Shown here in pieces: positions 7,000 through 12,616 of a stretch of 12,616 bases of DNA. The notes under the pieces are model-generated. The model saw nothing but the letters and a program-made list of their open reading frames with translations. It searched no databases and was not told the DNA's origin. The DNA lies in the NCBI GenBank assembly GCA_002718015.1, contig PBCW01000041.1, forward strand, positions 8,440-21,055. The letters run 5' to 3'. The position numbers and the translations under genes were made by a program. How positions within the stretch are numbered: position 1 is the stretch's first letter; each line of letters opens with the position of its first letter. Origin of the DNA: Rhodospirillaceae bacterium. Its GTDB lineage: Bacteria > Pseudomonadota > Alphaproteobacteria > UBA8366.

Positions 7000-7635
7000 A
7001 TGTTAAAACTTCGGGATACGCCGCGCTCACCATTTGCGCGCAAATGTATGATGGTAGCACTTGAGAAAGGCATATTCGGGAAGCTTGAACTCAGTGCTAC
7101 GGACCTTTATGGAGAGAATCAAGACATTGACGAAGACAATCCCTTGAGAAAGGTACCCGCGCTAAGATTAGAAGATGGCACGACTCTTTTTGATTCTCCT
7201 GTCATATGTGAATATCTTGATTGGTCGGATGGGGATCCCATATTTCACCCTCAGGAAGGTGAAATGCGTTTCAAAGCGCTAAAACTTCAAGCATTGGGCG
7301 ATGGGCTGACCGAGGCACCTCAATCCCATTACAAAGAATTAGCTCGCCCAGAAAAATTTCGGTCGGAAGAAATGGTTATGAAACATGCAAATGCTATTGA
7401 TCGAATTATAACTTGGACAGAAAAAAACTTTGATCTCGTCGAGGGACCAATGACAATCGGGGGAATTGCTTTGGCGTGCGGCCTTTCTTACGTCAATGAG
7501 CGGCAGCCAGATACTGATTGGCACTATAAAAACCCGAAGCTTGGGGCTTGGTACTGTGAGATCAGTGAACGCGAATCATTTCAAGCAACCACTAAGCAAG
7601 CTAACGCCAAACGGCTTGGAGTGTCTAATAAATGA
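7000..7635 (+). CDS. glutathione S-transferase family protein, first of a tandem pair
   Basis: This is a predicted cytoplasmic thioredoxin-fold GST that would conjugate or use glutathione; the substrate is unknown. The 211 residues start at ATG 7000 with AAGGTAGG just upstream. The N-terminal domain has the active-site segment TPRSPFARK (7-15; likely catalytic Ser10), the cis-proline motif NPLRKVPAL (47-55, Pro53) and the glutathione gamma-glutamyl contact DSPVICEYLD (65-74). The remainder is the all-helical C-terminal domain. It most resembles the YibF-like group of small GSTs. Its TGA overlaps the ATG of the next GST gene. Lineage-specific duplication is the simplest reading of the pair. 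Confidence 0.9.
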   Translation: MLKLRDTPRSPFARKCMMVALEKGIFGKLELSATDLYGENQDIDEDNPLRKVPALRLEDGTTLFDSPVICEYLDWSDGDPIFHPQEGEMRFKALKLQALGDGLTEAPQSHYKELARPEKFRSEEMVMKHANAIDRIITWTEKNFDLVEGPMTIGGIALACGLSYVNERQPDTDWHYKNPKLGAWYCEISERESFQATTKQANAKRLGVSNK

Positions 7636-8234
7636 AGCTATTCTTTTCCCCATTATCCCCCTTTGCGCGCAAAGTGCGCATTGTTGCTTTTGAAAAAACT
7701 CTTGCCAAGGAATTAGAGCTTTTTAAAAGTGAAAGGCACAACCGTCCCACTGAATTGGGACCAATCAATCCGCTGCTGAAAGTCCCGACACTAATTGATA
7801 ATAACGGTAATTCTTTATTCGACTCTCCGGTTATTTGCGAATACCTGGATTCTTTAACATCCGAACCCGTCTTATTCCCCAAAGAAGGAATGAGCCGCTG
7901 GGCCGCACTGCGGCAGCAAGCGCTTGGAGATGGTGGCATGGATGATGCCGTTAAACTCGCTTATGAAGCAGGTCGGCCTAGCGGTAGCCGCTCGCCATAC
8001 TGGCTCGGACGCTGGCGTCAGGCGGTGGTATGTACACTTAACGCGCTTGAAAGCGAGGCAACCTCTTTATCTGATAAACTTACGATCGGCCCTATCGCCA
8101 TAGGCTGTTTTTTAGGATTTCTAGATCAGTCCCGTGTTGTGGGCGACTGGCGTGGTTATCGTGAAAACTTAGCGGTGTGGTTTGAAGAGTTCCGTCAACG
8201 CCCCTCAATGCAAGAAACCGATTATAAAGAATAG
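7632..8234 (+). CDS. glutathione S-transferase family protein, second of a tandem pair
   Basis: This second GST of 200 residues is translationally coupled to the first: ATG overlaps its TGA as ATGA, with GGAG ten bases upstream inside the first gene. SPLSPFARK (6-14) supplies the candidate catalytic Ser9, NPLLKVPTL (46-54) the cis-proline, and DSPVICEYLD (64-73) the glutathione contact, the last identical to its neighbour. The C-terminal helical domain differs much more and includes GDWRGYRENLAVWFEEFRQRPSM, the usual GST end helix with W and RPS. The similarity suggests duplication followed by divergence of the substrate-binding half, perhaps allowing a heterodimer. It stops one base before the stop codon of the convergent NUDIX gene. 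Confidence 0.9.
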   Translation: MKLFFSPLSPFARKVRIVAFEKTLAKELELFKSERHNRPTELGPINPLLKVPTLIDNNGNSLFDSPVICEYLDSLTSEPVLFPKEGMSRWAALRQQALGDGGMDDAVKLAYEAGRPSGSRSPYWLGRWRQAVVCTLNALESEATSLSDKLTIGPIAIGCFLGFLDQSRVVGDWRGYRENLAVWFEEFRQRPSMQETDYKE

Positions 8235-8235
8235 A

Positions 8236-8667
8236 TCAAACTGTTAGAAAAGCCCGGCTGGCCAAAATAATATTGCGTGTCCTCTCCCATTGAATGACCT
8301 TCATTGCTTCGGTAAGACCAAACCAGCGACAATCAGAGGCATCATCGCCAGCCCGTAAATCACCCGATGTCCAAATGGCTGCAAAGTCGATTAGTGAATA
8401 ATGATATTTTATCCTGCCCTTTTCATCATGCCTGATGGTGTCTACAACATCGACTAAACCTAAAATGCGGATTTCTATGCCTGTTTCCTCGCATACCTCC
8501 CGATAAACTGCTTCACGCAAGGTTTCACCCAATTCCTGGGCACCTCCTGGAATGCTCCAATGCCCACGTCGGGGTGATTTTGCTCGCTCGGCCAATAGAA
8601 CTTTGCCGTTGCGCCAGACCACAGCGCCGACACCAACGAAGGGACGTTTGGGATACTCCCGCGTCAT
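8236..8667 (-). CDS. NUDIX hydrolase
   Basis: This 143-residue enzyme should hydrolyse a nucleoside diphosphate linked to another moiety, such as ADP-ribose or an oxidised nucleotide; the exact substrate is not readable. The NUDIX box is perfect: G42-x5-E48-x7-REVCEETGI (56-64), with the metal-binding glutamates E57, E60 and E61. PKRPFVGVGAVVWRNGKVLLAERAKSPRRGHWSIPGG-type sequence ahead of it, broken by the usual strand pattern, fits the ADP-ribose pyrophosphatase/MutT-like group. The start is well supported: ATG 8667 with AAGGAG eight bases before it. It faces the GST pair tail to tail and is divergent from the aldo/keto reductase, so the 100-base gap holds both promoters. Confidence 0.93.
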   Translation of the reverse strand: MTREYPKRPFVGVGAVVWRNGKVLLAERAKSPRRGHWSIPGGAQELGETLREAVYREVCEETGIEIRILGLVDVVDTIRHDEKGRIKYHYSLIDFAAIWTSGDLRAGDDASDCRWFGLTEAMKVIQWERTRNIILASRAFLTV

Positions 8668-8706
8668 GACCAGTACTCCTTATCCTACTTAAAATCGCAC
8701 TTCCAG

Positions 8707-8734
8707 TTGACGAGGGCAAGCGCTGCGGTAAATT
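8707..8734 (+). promoter_or_regulatory. putative promoter of the aldo/keto reductase gene
   Basis: TTGACG (8707-8712) is followed after 16 bases by TAAATT (8729-8734), a plausible sigma-70-like pair placed 33 bases before the ATG at 8768. It lies in the divergent gap with the NUDIX gene. It is inferred from sequence only, and the -10 box is a modest match. Confidence 0.35.
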
Positions 8735-8767
8735 AATGAACGAAGATCACATGCACGAAAGATAGCT

Positions 8768-9790
8768 ATGGAATACGTATTACTCGGCAATAGCGGCCTG
8801 AAAGTATCCCGGCTATGTCTGGGGACAATGACATTCGGCGATACAACGCAGGATGGAGATGCGCAGAATATTGTTGGGTCAGCCCGCGATTCTGGCGTTA
8901 ATTTCATCGATACAGCAGACGGCTATGCAGCCGGCGCTTCTGAAGAAATAGTCGGGAAATTGACCAACCATGATCGCAACGAATGGATAGTTGCAAGCAA
9001 AGTTGGATCAGCAGCAGGAACAGCACCTCGGAAAAAGGCACTTTCCCGAAAATGGTTATTAGAGGCAATTGACGCCAGCCTCACACGATTACAGACTAGT
9101 TTCTTAGATATATGGTATCTCCATCACGTCGATTGGGAAACGCCAATTGAAGAAACTGTTCGAACAGTTGGGGACATTATCGCTGCCGGAAAAGTTCGCT
9201 ACTGGGGTTTTTCAAATCATCGTGGATGGCAGGTAGGCGAGCTCGTTCACACGGCCGCACAACTCGGTGTGCCTAAGCCAATTGTTGCACAGCCGTATTA
9301 TAATGCTTTTAATAGGATGCCAGAAACCGATATTCTGCCAGCTTGTGCGCACTACGGCATTGGCGTAGTACCTTATTCTCCGTTAGCTAGAGGCGTCTTG
9401 GCGGGGATTTATGAGCCCGGTAAAGATCCAGGACCCGAAACACGAGCAGGGATACAAGACCGTCGTCTAATGCAGACTGAGTGGCGCGCAGAAAGTCTTC
9501 ATGCTGCCCAAAAAATTAAACAGCATTGTAAAAAACGTGAAATGCAACCAGTGACATTTGCTATACAGTGGTTACTGAACAATAAAATCATTTCTGGGGT
9601 ACTCGGCGGCCCAAGAACCATGGCCCATTGGCAGGGCTACGTAGATGCAATGAATGGCACGTGGACAGAGGACGATGAGGAATTGGTCAACCAATTATGC
9701 CCGCCTGGACAAGCTACCACACACGGCTATTGCGACCCACGCTATCCAGTGCGCGGGCGAGTTTCGTTAATCAACGCGGTGTCAAATTAA
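8768..9790 (+). CDS. aldo/keto reductase family oxidoreductase
   Basis: This is an NAD(P)H-dependent carbonyl reductase of the TIM-barrel AKR superfamily, probably cytoplasmic, substrate unknown. The 340-residue protein opens with LLGNSGLKVSRLCLGTMTFG. The catalytic tetrad is visible: D48 and Y53 in FIDTADGYAAG, K78 in VASKVG and H119 in the DIWYLHHVD strand. GKVRYWGFSNH (around 146-156) and AQPYYNAFNRMPE (near 178-190) are the usual barrel strands, and PYSPLARGVLAG marks the cofactor loop. GVLGGPRT takes the place of the common IVGART in the phosphate-binding region. Length and motifs fit the aryl-alcohol-dehydrogenase-like/YajO group. Its last 9 bases overlap the end of phaB on the other strand. 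Confidence 0.92.
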   Translation: MEYVLLGNSGLKVSRLCLGTMTFGDTTQDGDAQNIVGSARDSGVNFIDTADGYAAGASEEIVGKLTNHDRNEWIVASKVGSAAGTAPRKKALSRKWLLEAIDASLTRLQTSFLDIWYLHHVDWETPIEETVRTVGDIIAAGKVRYWGFSNHRGWQVGELVHTAAQLGVPKPIVAQPYYNAFNRMPETDILPACAHYGIGVVPYSPLARGVLAGIYEPGKDPGPETRAGIQDRRLMQTEWRAESLHAAQKIKQHCKKREMQPVTFAIQWLLNNKIISGVLGGPRTMAHWQGYVDAMNGTWTEDDEELVNQLCPPGQATTHGYCDPRYPVRGRVSLINAVSN

Positions 9791-10507
9791 ATACTGGCCG
9801 CCATTAACGGTTAGAGTAGAACCATTAATGAAAGCAGCCTCATCTGAGGCCAAGAAAATTACACAGCGAGCGACTTCAATTGGTTCGCCCAGACGGCCAG
9901 CGGGGATCTGGGGTAAGATGTGCTCATTGATTATCTCTTCAGGAATCGCCCGCACCATGTTAGTGCCTATATATCCGGGGGCTACTGCATTTACCGTAAC
10001 ACCCTTTGATGCATTTTCTAAAGCAAGCGCCTTGGTAAACCCTATCATGCCTGCCTTAGCCGCCGCATAATTGGTTTGCCCAAATTGTCCCTTCTGTCCA
10101 TTAATCGACGAAACATTAATTATCCGACCAAAGTGACGTTCACGCATGTCGTTAATGACCGCGCTGCTGAGGTTAAAGCAACTATCAAGGTTTGTCCGCA
10201 AGACCTCGCTCCACTGAACCATTTCCATTTTATGAAGAGGGGCATCACGCGTGATTCCAGCGTTATTGACCAAGACATCAACTGGGCCCACCTTAATCTT
10301 TACTTCTTCAACAGCATCGCACGAACCTTGATAATTACCGGCATCAAATTTGAACACCGGTATCCCATTTTCTTTCTCAAACTTTCGAGCTTCTTCATCA
10401 TTTCTTGCGTAATTTGCAGCTACAGAATAGCCAGCATCCTTAAATGCTATTGCAATAGAGGCACCTATGCCTCGTGTGCCTCCGGTGACAAGAACAGTTC
10501 TGACCAA
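9782..10507 (-). CDS. phaB: acetoacetyl-CoA reductase
   Basis: This enzyme reduces acetoacetyl-CoA with NADPH to (R)-3-hydroxybutyryl-CoA, the monomer for polyhydroxybutyrate. The 241-residue short-chain dehydrogenase has TGGTRGIG (8-15) for cofactor binding, NNAG (81-84), the catalytic Ser in NVSSINGQKGQFGQ (131-144), and Tyr147 and Lys151 in TNYAAAK. INGQKGQFGQTNY is the hallmark separating PhaB from FabG. The only usable start is TTG at 10507: a stop lies five codons upstream and AAGGG/GGTGG precedes it closely. The gene follows phaA after 117 bases on the same strand, completing a two-step pathway from acetyl-CoA. Its 3' end overlaps the aldo/keto reductase by 9 bases, leaving no room for its own terminator. 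Confidence 0.94.
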   Translation of the reverse strand: MVRTVLVTGGTRGIGASIAIAFKDAGYSVAANYARNDEEARKFEKENGIPVFKFDAGNYQGSCDAVEEVKIKVGPVDVLVNNAGITRDAPLHKMEMVQWSEVLRTNLDSCFNLSSAVINDMRERHFGRIINVSSINGQKGQFGQTNYAAAKAGMIGFTKALALENASKGVTVNAVAPGYIGTNMVRAIPEEIINEHILPQIPAGRLGEPIEVARCVIFLASDEAAFINGSTLTVNGGQYLI

Positions 10508-10511
10508 TTTT

Positions 10512-10519
10512 CCACCCTT
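10512..10519 (-). promoter_or_regulatory. ribosome binding site that fixes the TTG start of phaB
   Basis: On the minus strand AAGGGTGG ends four bases before TTG 10507; the core AAGGG is seven bases away. An in-frame TGA at 10522-10520 excludes any longer product, and there is no ATG near the conserved N-terminus, so TTG is the start. Confidence 0.6.
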
Positions 10520-10624
10520 TCAGCTAATGAAATTAAACACTAACTATAAAAATCTCGATGCTAATCGTGAAATTGATTTGAGACCGCATACAGCCATAGC
10601 CTCCACGGCGGGTTTGCAACTAGT

Positions 10625-11800
10625 TCAACCGCGCTCAATACACATGGCTATACCCATCCCACCTCCGATACACAGAGTGGCAAGACCCTTCTTAGCTTCC
10701 CTCCGTATCATTTCGAACATTAGCGTGGTTAACACTCTCGTTCCCGAAGCACCAACAGGATGACCTAGTGCGATCGCGCCACCGTTGACATTCACCTTCT
10801 CTGGATCCCATGCCATCTCTTTATTCACGGCACATGCTTGCGCTGCAAAGGCCTCGTTTGCCTCGATTAAATCTAAATCGTTAACACTCCACCCTGCTTT
10901 TTTTAGTGCCTTTTGACTAGCTGGGATAGGACCTGACCCCATTACCGCAGGGTCTACCCCTGCGGTAGCCCATGATGCAATACGTGCTAATGGGACTATA
11001 CCGCGCGTTTCAGCTTCACTAGATTTCATTAGCACAGTTGCTGCTGCACCGTCATTTATTCCGGAGGCACTGCCAGCGGTGACAGTGCCGTCTTTGGCAA
11101 AGGCTGGACGGAGCCCATTCAAATCCTCTAGCGTTGTATCCGGTTTCGGGTGTTCGTCACTATCAACAAAAACGCTCCCATCACGTGTCGCGACCTCCAC
11201 TGGCACAATCTCATCTTTGAAACGATCGGCGTCGACTGCTAGCTTTGTTTTGTGCTGACTTCTATAAGAAAATTCATCTTGCTGTTCACGGGATATTTGC
11301 CATTTCTCAGCAACGTTTTCTGCAGTTATCCCCATGTGATAACCATTAAAATGATCCCAGAGGCCATCTTTGAGCATTGTATCAACAAATTCAATGCTTC
11401 CCATTTTCTGTCCATTGCGCATTTGCGCGCAATGAGGTGCAAGACTCATATTTTCCTGTCCACCAGCAACAATAATTTTTGCATCACCCAAAGTTATTGA
11501 CTGCATGCCCATTGCAACACTTCTTAACCCAGAACCACAAAGCTGATTGATCTGCAGCGCCGTTTTTTCAAAAGGGATTTCTGCCTTAACTGCTGCTTGC
11601 CGAGCGGGATTTTGCCCTTGCCCAGCAGTTAAAATTTGCCCCATGATAAGTTCATCCACTTCATCAGGTGCAACTTTCGCTCTACTTAACGCCTCTATAA
11701 CTGCTACTGCGCCCAAATGTGCGGCGGGTGTTCTACTCAAACTTCCTAAAAAAGCACCCACAGGCGTTCTGGCAGCCCCAGCGATCACTACATCAGTCAT
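10625..11800 (-). CDS. phaA: acetyl-CoA acetyltransferase (beta-ketothiolase)
   Basis: This biosynthetic thiolase condenses two acetyl-CoA into acetoacetyl-CoA in the cytoplasm. The 391-residue length is typical. The nucleophile is C88 in [12 protein letters not shown], the conserved H347 is in [14 protein letters not shown], and the second catalytic C377 is in [20 protein letters not shown] (115-125) and [10 protein letters not shown] are further thiolase signatures. The N-terminus [19 protein letters not shown] is canonical. ATG 11800 has AGGGA nine bases upstream. phaB follows on the same strand, so a role in polyhydroxybutyrate precursor synthesis is more likely than fatty-acid degradation. 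The upstream region carries a three-copy 13-bp repeat and a run of nine T (A on the coding strand). Confidence 0.96.
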   Translation of the reverse strand: MTDVVIAGAARTPVGAFLGSLSRTPAAHLGAVAVIEALSRAKVAPDEVDELIMGQILTAGQGQNPARQAAVKAEIPFEKTALQINQLCGSGLRSVAMGMQSITLGDAKIIVAGGQENMSLAPHCAQMRNGQKMGSIEFVDTMLKDGLWDHFNGYHMGITAENVAEKWQISREQQDEFSYRSQHKTKLAVDADRFKDEIVPVEVATRDGSVFVDSDEHPKPDTTLEDLNGLRPAFAKDGTVTAGSASGINDGAAATVLMKSSEAETRGIVPLARIASWATAGVDPAVMGSGPIPASQKALKKAGWSVNDLDLIEANEAFAAQACAVNKEMAWDPEKVNVNGGAIALGHPVGASGTRVLTTLMFEMIRREAKKGLATLCIGGGMGIAMCIERG

Positions 11801-12017
11801 AATAATTAATCCCTACCCAAAACTCTGTTATAATTTGCAATTGTGCCATGATTACGCGCGCCCTTTCAATGACTTCTGGCAATTACTTCTGTCAATTACT
11901 TCTGGTTTTTTTTTAATCACAATTCGTTTGCGGCCATTTTAATATCAATGACCCCAGATAATCCTGCATACAATTTTAAACTCATATTAAAAAGTATTCA
12001 AAAGCAGTTCTCTTTTT
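11801..12017. other. 217-base region upstream of phaA
   Basis: No gene is visible. It contains the 13-bp tandem repeat (11867-11905), the following T run (11906-11914) and the presumed phaA promoter. A minus-strand TTGACA (11895-11890) falls across a repeat junction, but no good -10 box lies 16-18 bases downstream. TATAAC (minus, near 11832-11827) lacks a good -35. I therefore do not call a definite promoter. Confidence 0.5.
11867..11905. repeat. three tandem 13-bp repeats upstream of phaA
   Basis: The units are CAATGACTTCTGG, CAATTACTTCTGT and CAATTACTTCTGG; the first differs from the consensus at position 5 and the second at position 13. They are directly followed by nine T. They lie 67-105 bases upstream of the phaA ATG, within the likely promoter zone. 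Replication slippage or an array of regulator sites are the main explanations. Confidence 0.85.
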
Positions 12018-12248
12018 TCACACTTTTACATTATCATCTGCTGGAAGTTCTCTATCTGGATTCATTAATCGCCACTGTTTTGAGTTGCGATGTGGAAGAG
12101 CTTTGAGAACCTCATTCCGTTGCTCATCTGTCATGTGGAACCATTCTTCAACTTCTTTCGGATAACGCAGACATCCGCAACACATTAACACTCCATCAAA
12201 CTTACGAGTATGACAAATGCCCTTACAGGGGGAGTTAAGATAAGCCAT
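12018..12248 (-). CDS. DUF1289 small cysteine-rich protein
   Basis: This is a short conserved proteobacterial protein of unknown function, probably binding a metal such as zinc or iron through four cysteines. The 76 residues begin MAYLNSPCKGIC (Cys 8 and 12) and continue VLMCCGCLRYPKEVEEWFHM, with CxxC-type cysteines and the family's typical W and M, then TDEQRNEVLKALPHR. This is the complete DUF1289 pattern SPC-x3-C...C-x-GC-R-x-x-x-E-x-x-x-W. An in-frame GTG at 12296 would add 16 residues, but the ATG at 12248 has AGGGTG six bases upstream and lies right before the conserved domain. It is on the same strand as phaA, 217 bases ahead of it; co-transcription is possible but unproven. Confidence 0.9.
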   Translation of the reverse strand: MAYLNSPCKGICHTRKFDGVLMCCGCLRYPKEVEEWFHMTDEQRNEVLKALPHRNSKQWRLMNPDRELPADDNVKV

Positions 12249-12254
12249 GTTTGT

Positions 12255-12260
12255 CACCCT
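12255..12260 (-). promoter_or_regulatory. ribosome binding site choosing the ATG start of the DUF1289 gene
   Basis: AGGGTG on the minus strand is six bases before ATG 12248. The alternative GTG at 12296 has no comparable site, so the 76-residue product is preferred over the 92-residue one. Confidence 0.55.
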
Positions 12261-12317
12261 ATATTTCTCAAATTCCTCGGAAAAACGCTGGTACACTCTA
12301 TATTTATTCTAAACATG

Positions 12318-12334
12318 TCTGTTTTCAAAACAGA
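12318..12334. promoter_or_regulatory. 17-bp palindrome (possible operator)
   Basis: TCTGTTTT-C-AAAACAGA is a perfect 8-bp inverted repeat with a single central base, 70-86 bases upstream of the DUF1289 ATG. The one-base centre suits a dimeric regulator better than an RNA hairpin. The binding protein is unknown. Confidence 0.3.
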
Positions 12335-12602
12335 TAGGAGGCCGAATAAATTATCTAAACGTTCAGCTTGTGACCGTTTACCTAAAAATCACACTTGCAC
12401 GAGGAACTATTTTTTACCTAAATCTTCATATACTTTCACCTTTTTATCCATGTGATTTGAGCCTGAAGTGTAACGGTTGGATTATCGATAGAAAAAGTAT
12501 TTCTCTTTGGGGATGTTATAAAGTTGTTTCTATCTTTAATTCCTGAACATACTATTCGTTCGAGAATACTGTTTTGAAATAATTAAGAAATTGAGGAGTT
12601 CT

Positions 12603-12616
12603 ATGAGCAAAAACCA
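12603..12616 (+). CDS. start of an unidentified gene, cut by the window end
   Basis: ATG at 12603 is preceded by GAGGAG at 12593-12598, a strong ribosome site, and the frame reads MSKN before the window ends. Only four complete codons are present, so neither identity nor function can be given. It is divergent from the DUF1289 gene. Confidence 0.55.

Larger units (their letters stand above)
12249..12602. other. 354-base gap between the DUF1289 gene and a plus-strand gene at the edge
   Basis: No intact gene is evident. The minus strand from ATG 12451 reads MDKKVKVYEDLGKK, then two in-frame stops (12409-12407 and 12391-12389), then an open tail LGKRSQAERLDNLFGLLSVL... to a stop at 12256-12254, overlapping the DUF1289 ribosome site. 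This may be a decayed small gene. A near-perfect palindrome lies at 12318-12334. TTGGGG (12507-12512) and TATCTT (12531-12536), 18 apart, could be a weak promoter for the gene at 12603. Confidence 0.4.

Noticed and set aside
10076..10543. Open frame of 155 codons on the plus strand
   Set aside because: It is antisense to phaB, whose catalytic motifs are complete; the product has no recognisable domain and no ribosome site.
10555..10580. CGAT-TAGC-ATCG followed by a T-rich stretch on the minus strand as a terminator between phaA and phaB
   Set aside because: A four-base stem is too weak, and it would separate two genes that plausibly share a transcript.
11847..11862. CCATGATTACG resembling the lacZ-alpha start of cloning vectors
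   Set aside because: The match is about 11 bases and the following sequence differs from vector, so it is chance.
11547..11942. Open frame of 131 codons on the plus strand running out of phaA
   Set aside because: Most of it is the reverse of phaA and the rest crosses the tandem repeat; no family resemblance.

Overview
The window looks like ordinary chromosomal sequence from an alphaproteobacterium, probably a Rhodospirillales-like and possibly marine lineage. This is inferred from the gene content: argD-argF-hslO in a row, a phaA-phaB pair, a small DUF1289 cysteine protein, RecX, and a methyltransferase with a degenerate SAM loop of a type I associate with alphaproteobacteria. Base composition appears moderately AT-rich and genes are packed tightly. 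I see no phage, plasmid, insertion sequence, CRISPR, rRNA or tRNA, and no clear new defence or biosynthetic system.

Layout. Positions 1-603 (+) are the C-terminal part of a TrkH potassium transporter. It converges, with 4 bases between, on a minus-strand unit that reads right to left: an ABC-2 permease (5163-4357), a putative promoter, argD (4241-3027), argF (3023-2124), hslO (2139-1204) and an uncharacterised lipoprotein (1207-608). From argD onward the genes touch or overlap, which suggests one translationally coupled transcript linking arginine synthesis to a redox chaperone and an envelope lipoprotein.

The 425-base stretch 5164-5588 separates the divergent permease and recX genes. It holds a strong two-way terminator hairpin with no gene to terminate, so an unannotated transcript is likely there. 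recX (5589-6167, +) converges on a minus-strand methyltransferase (6915-6175). Two overlapping glutathione S-transferase genes follow (7000-8234, +). They converge on a NUDIX hydrolase (8667-8236, -), which is divergent from an aldo/keto reductase (8768-9790, +).

The reductase overlaps the 3' end of phaB (10507-9782, -), which lies downstream of phaA (11800-10625, -). PhaA condenses two acetyl-CoA and PhaB reduces the product to (R)-3-hydroxybutyryl-CoA, the precursor of polyhydroxybutyrate. The synthase phaC is not in the window. Upstream of phaA is a 3 x 13-bp tandem repeat. A DUF1289 gene (12248-12018, -) follows, then a 354-base gap with a possible eroded reading frame, and finally the first codons of a plus-strand gene at 12603.

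The points most worth a second look are the orphan terminator and possible RNA at 5220-5560, the tandem repeat before phaA, the promoter/dyad before argD, the coupled lipoprotein gene, and the lack of terminator space at every convergent junction.
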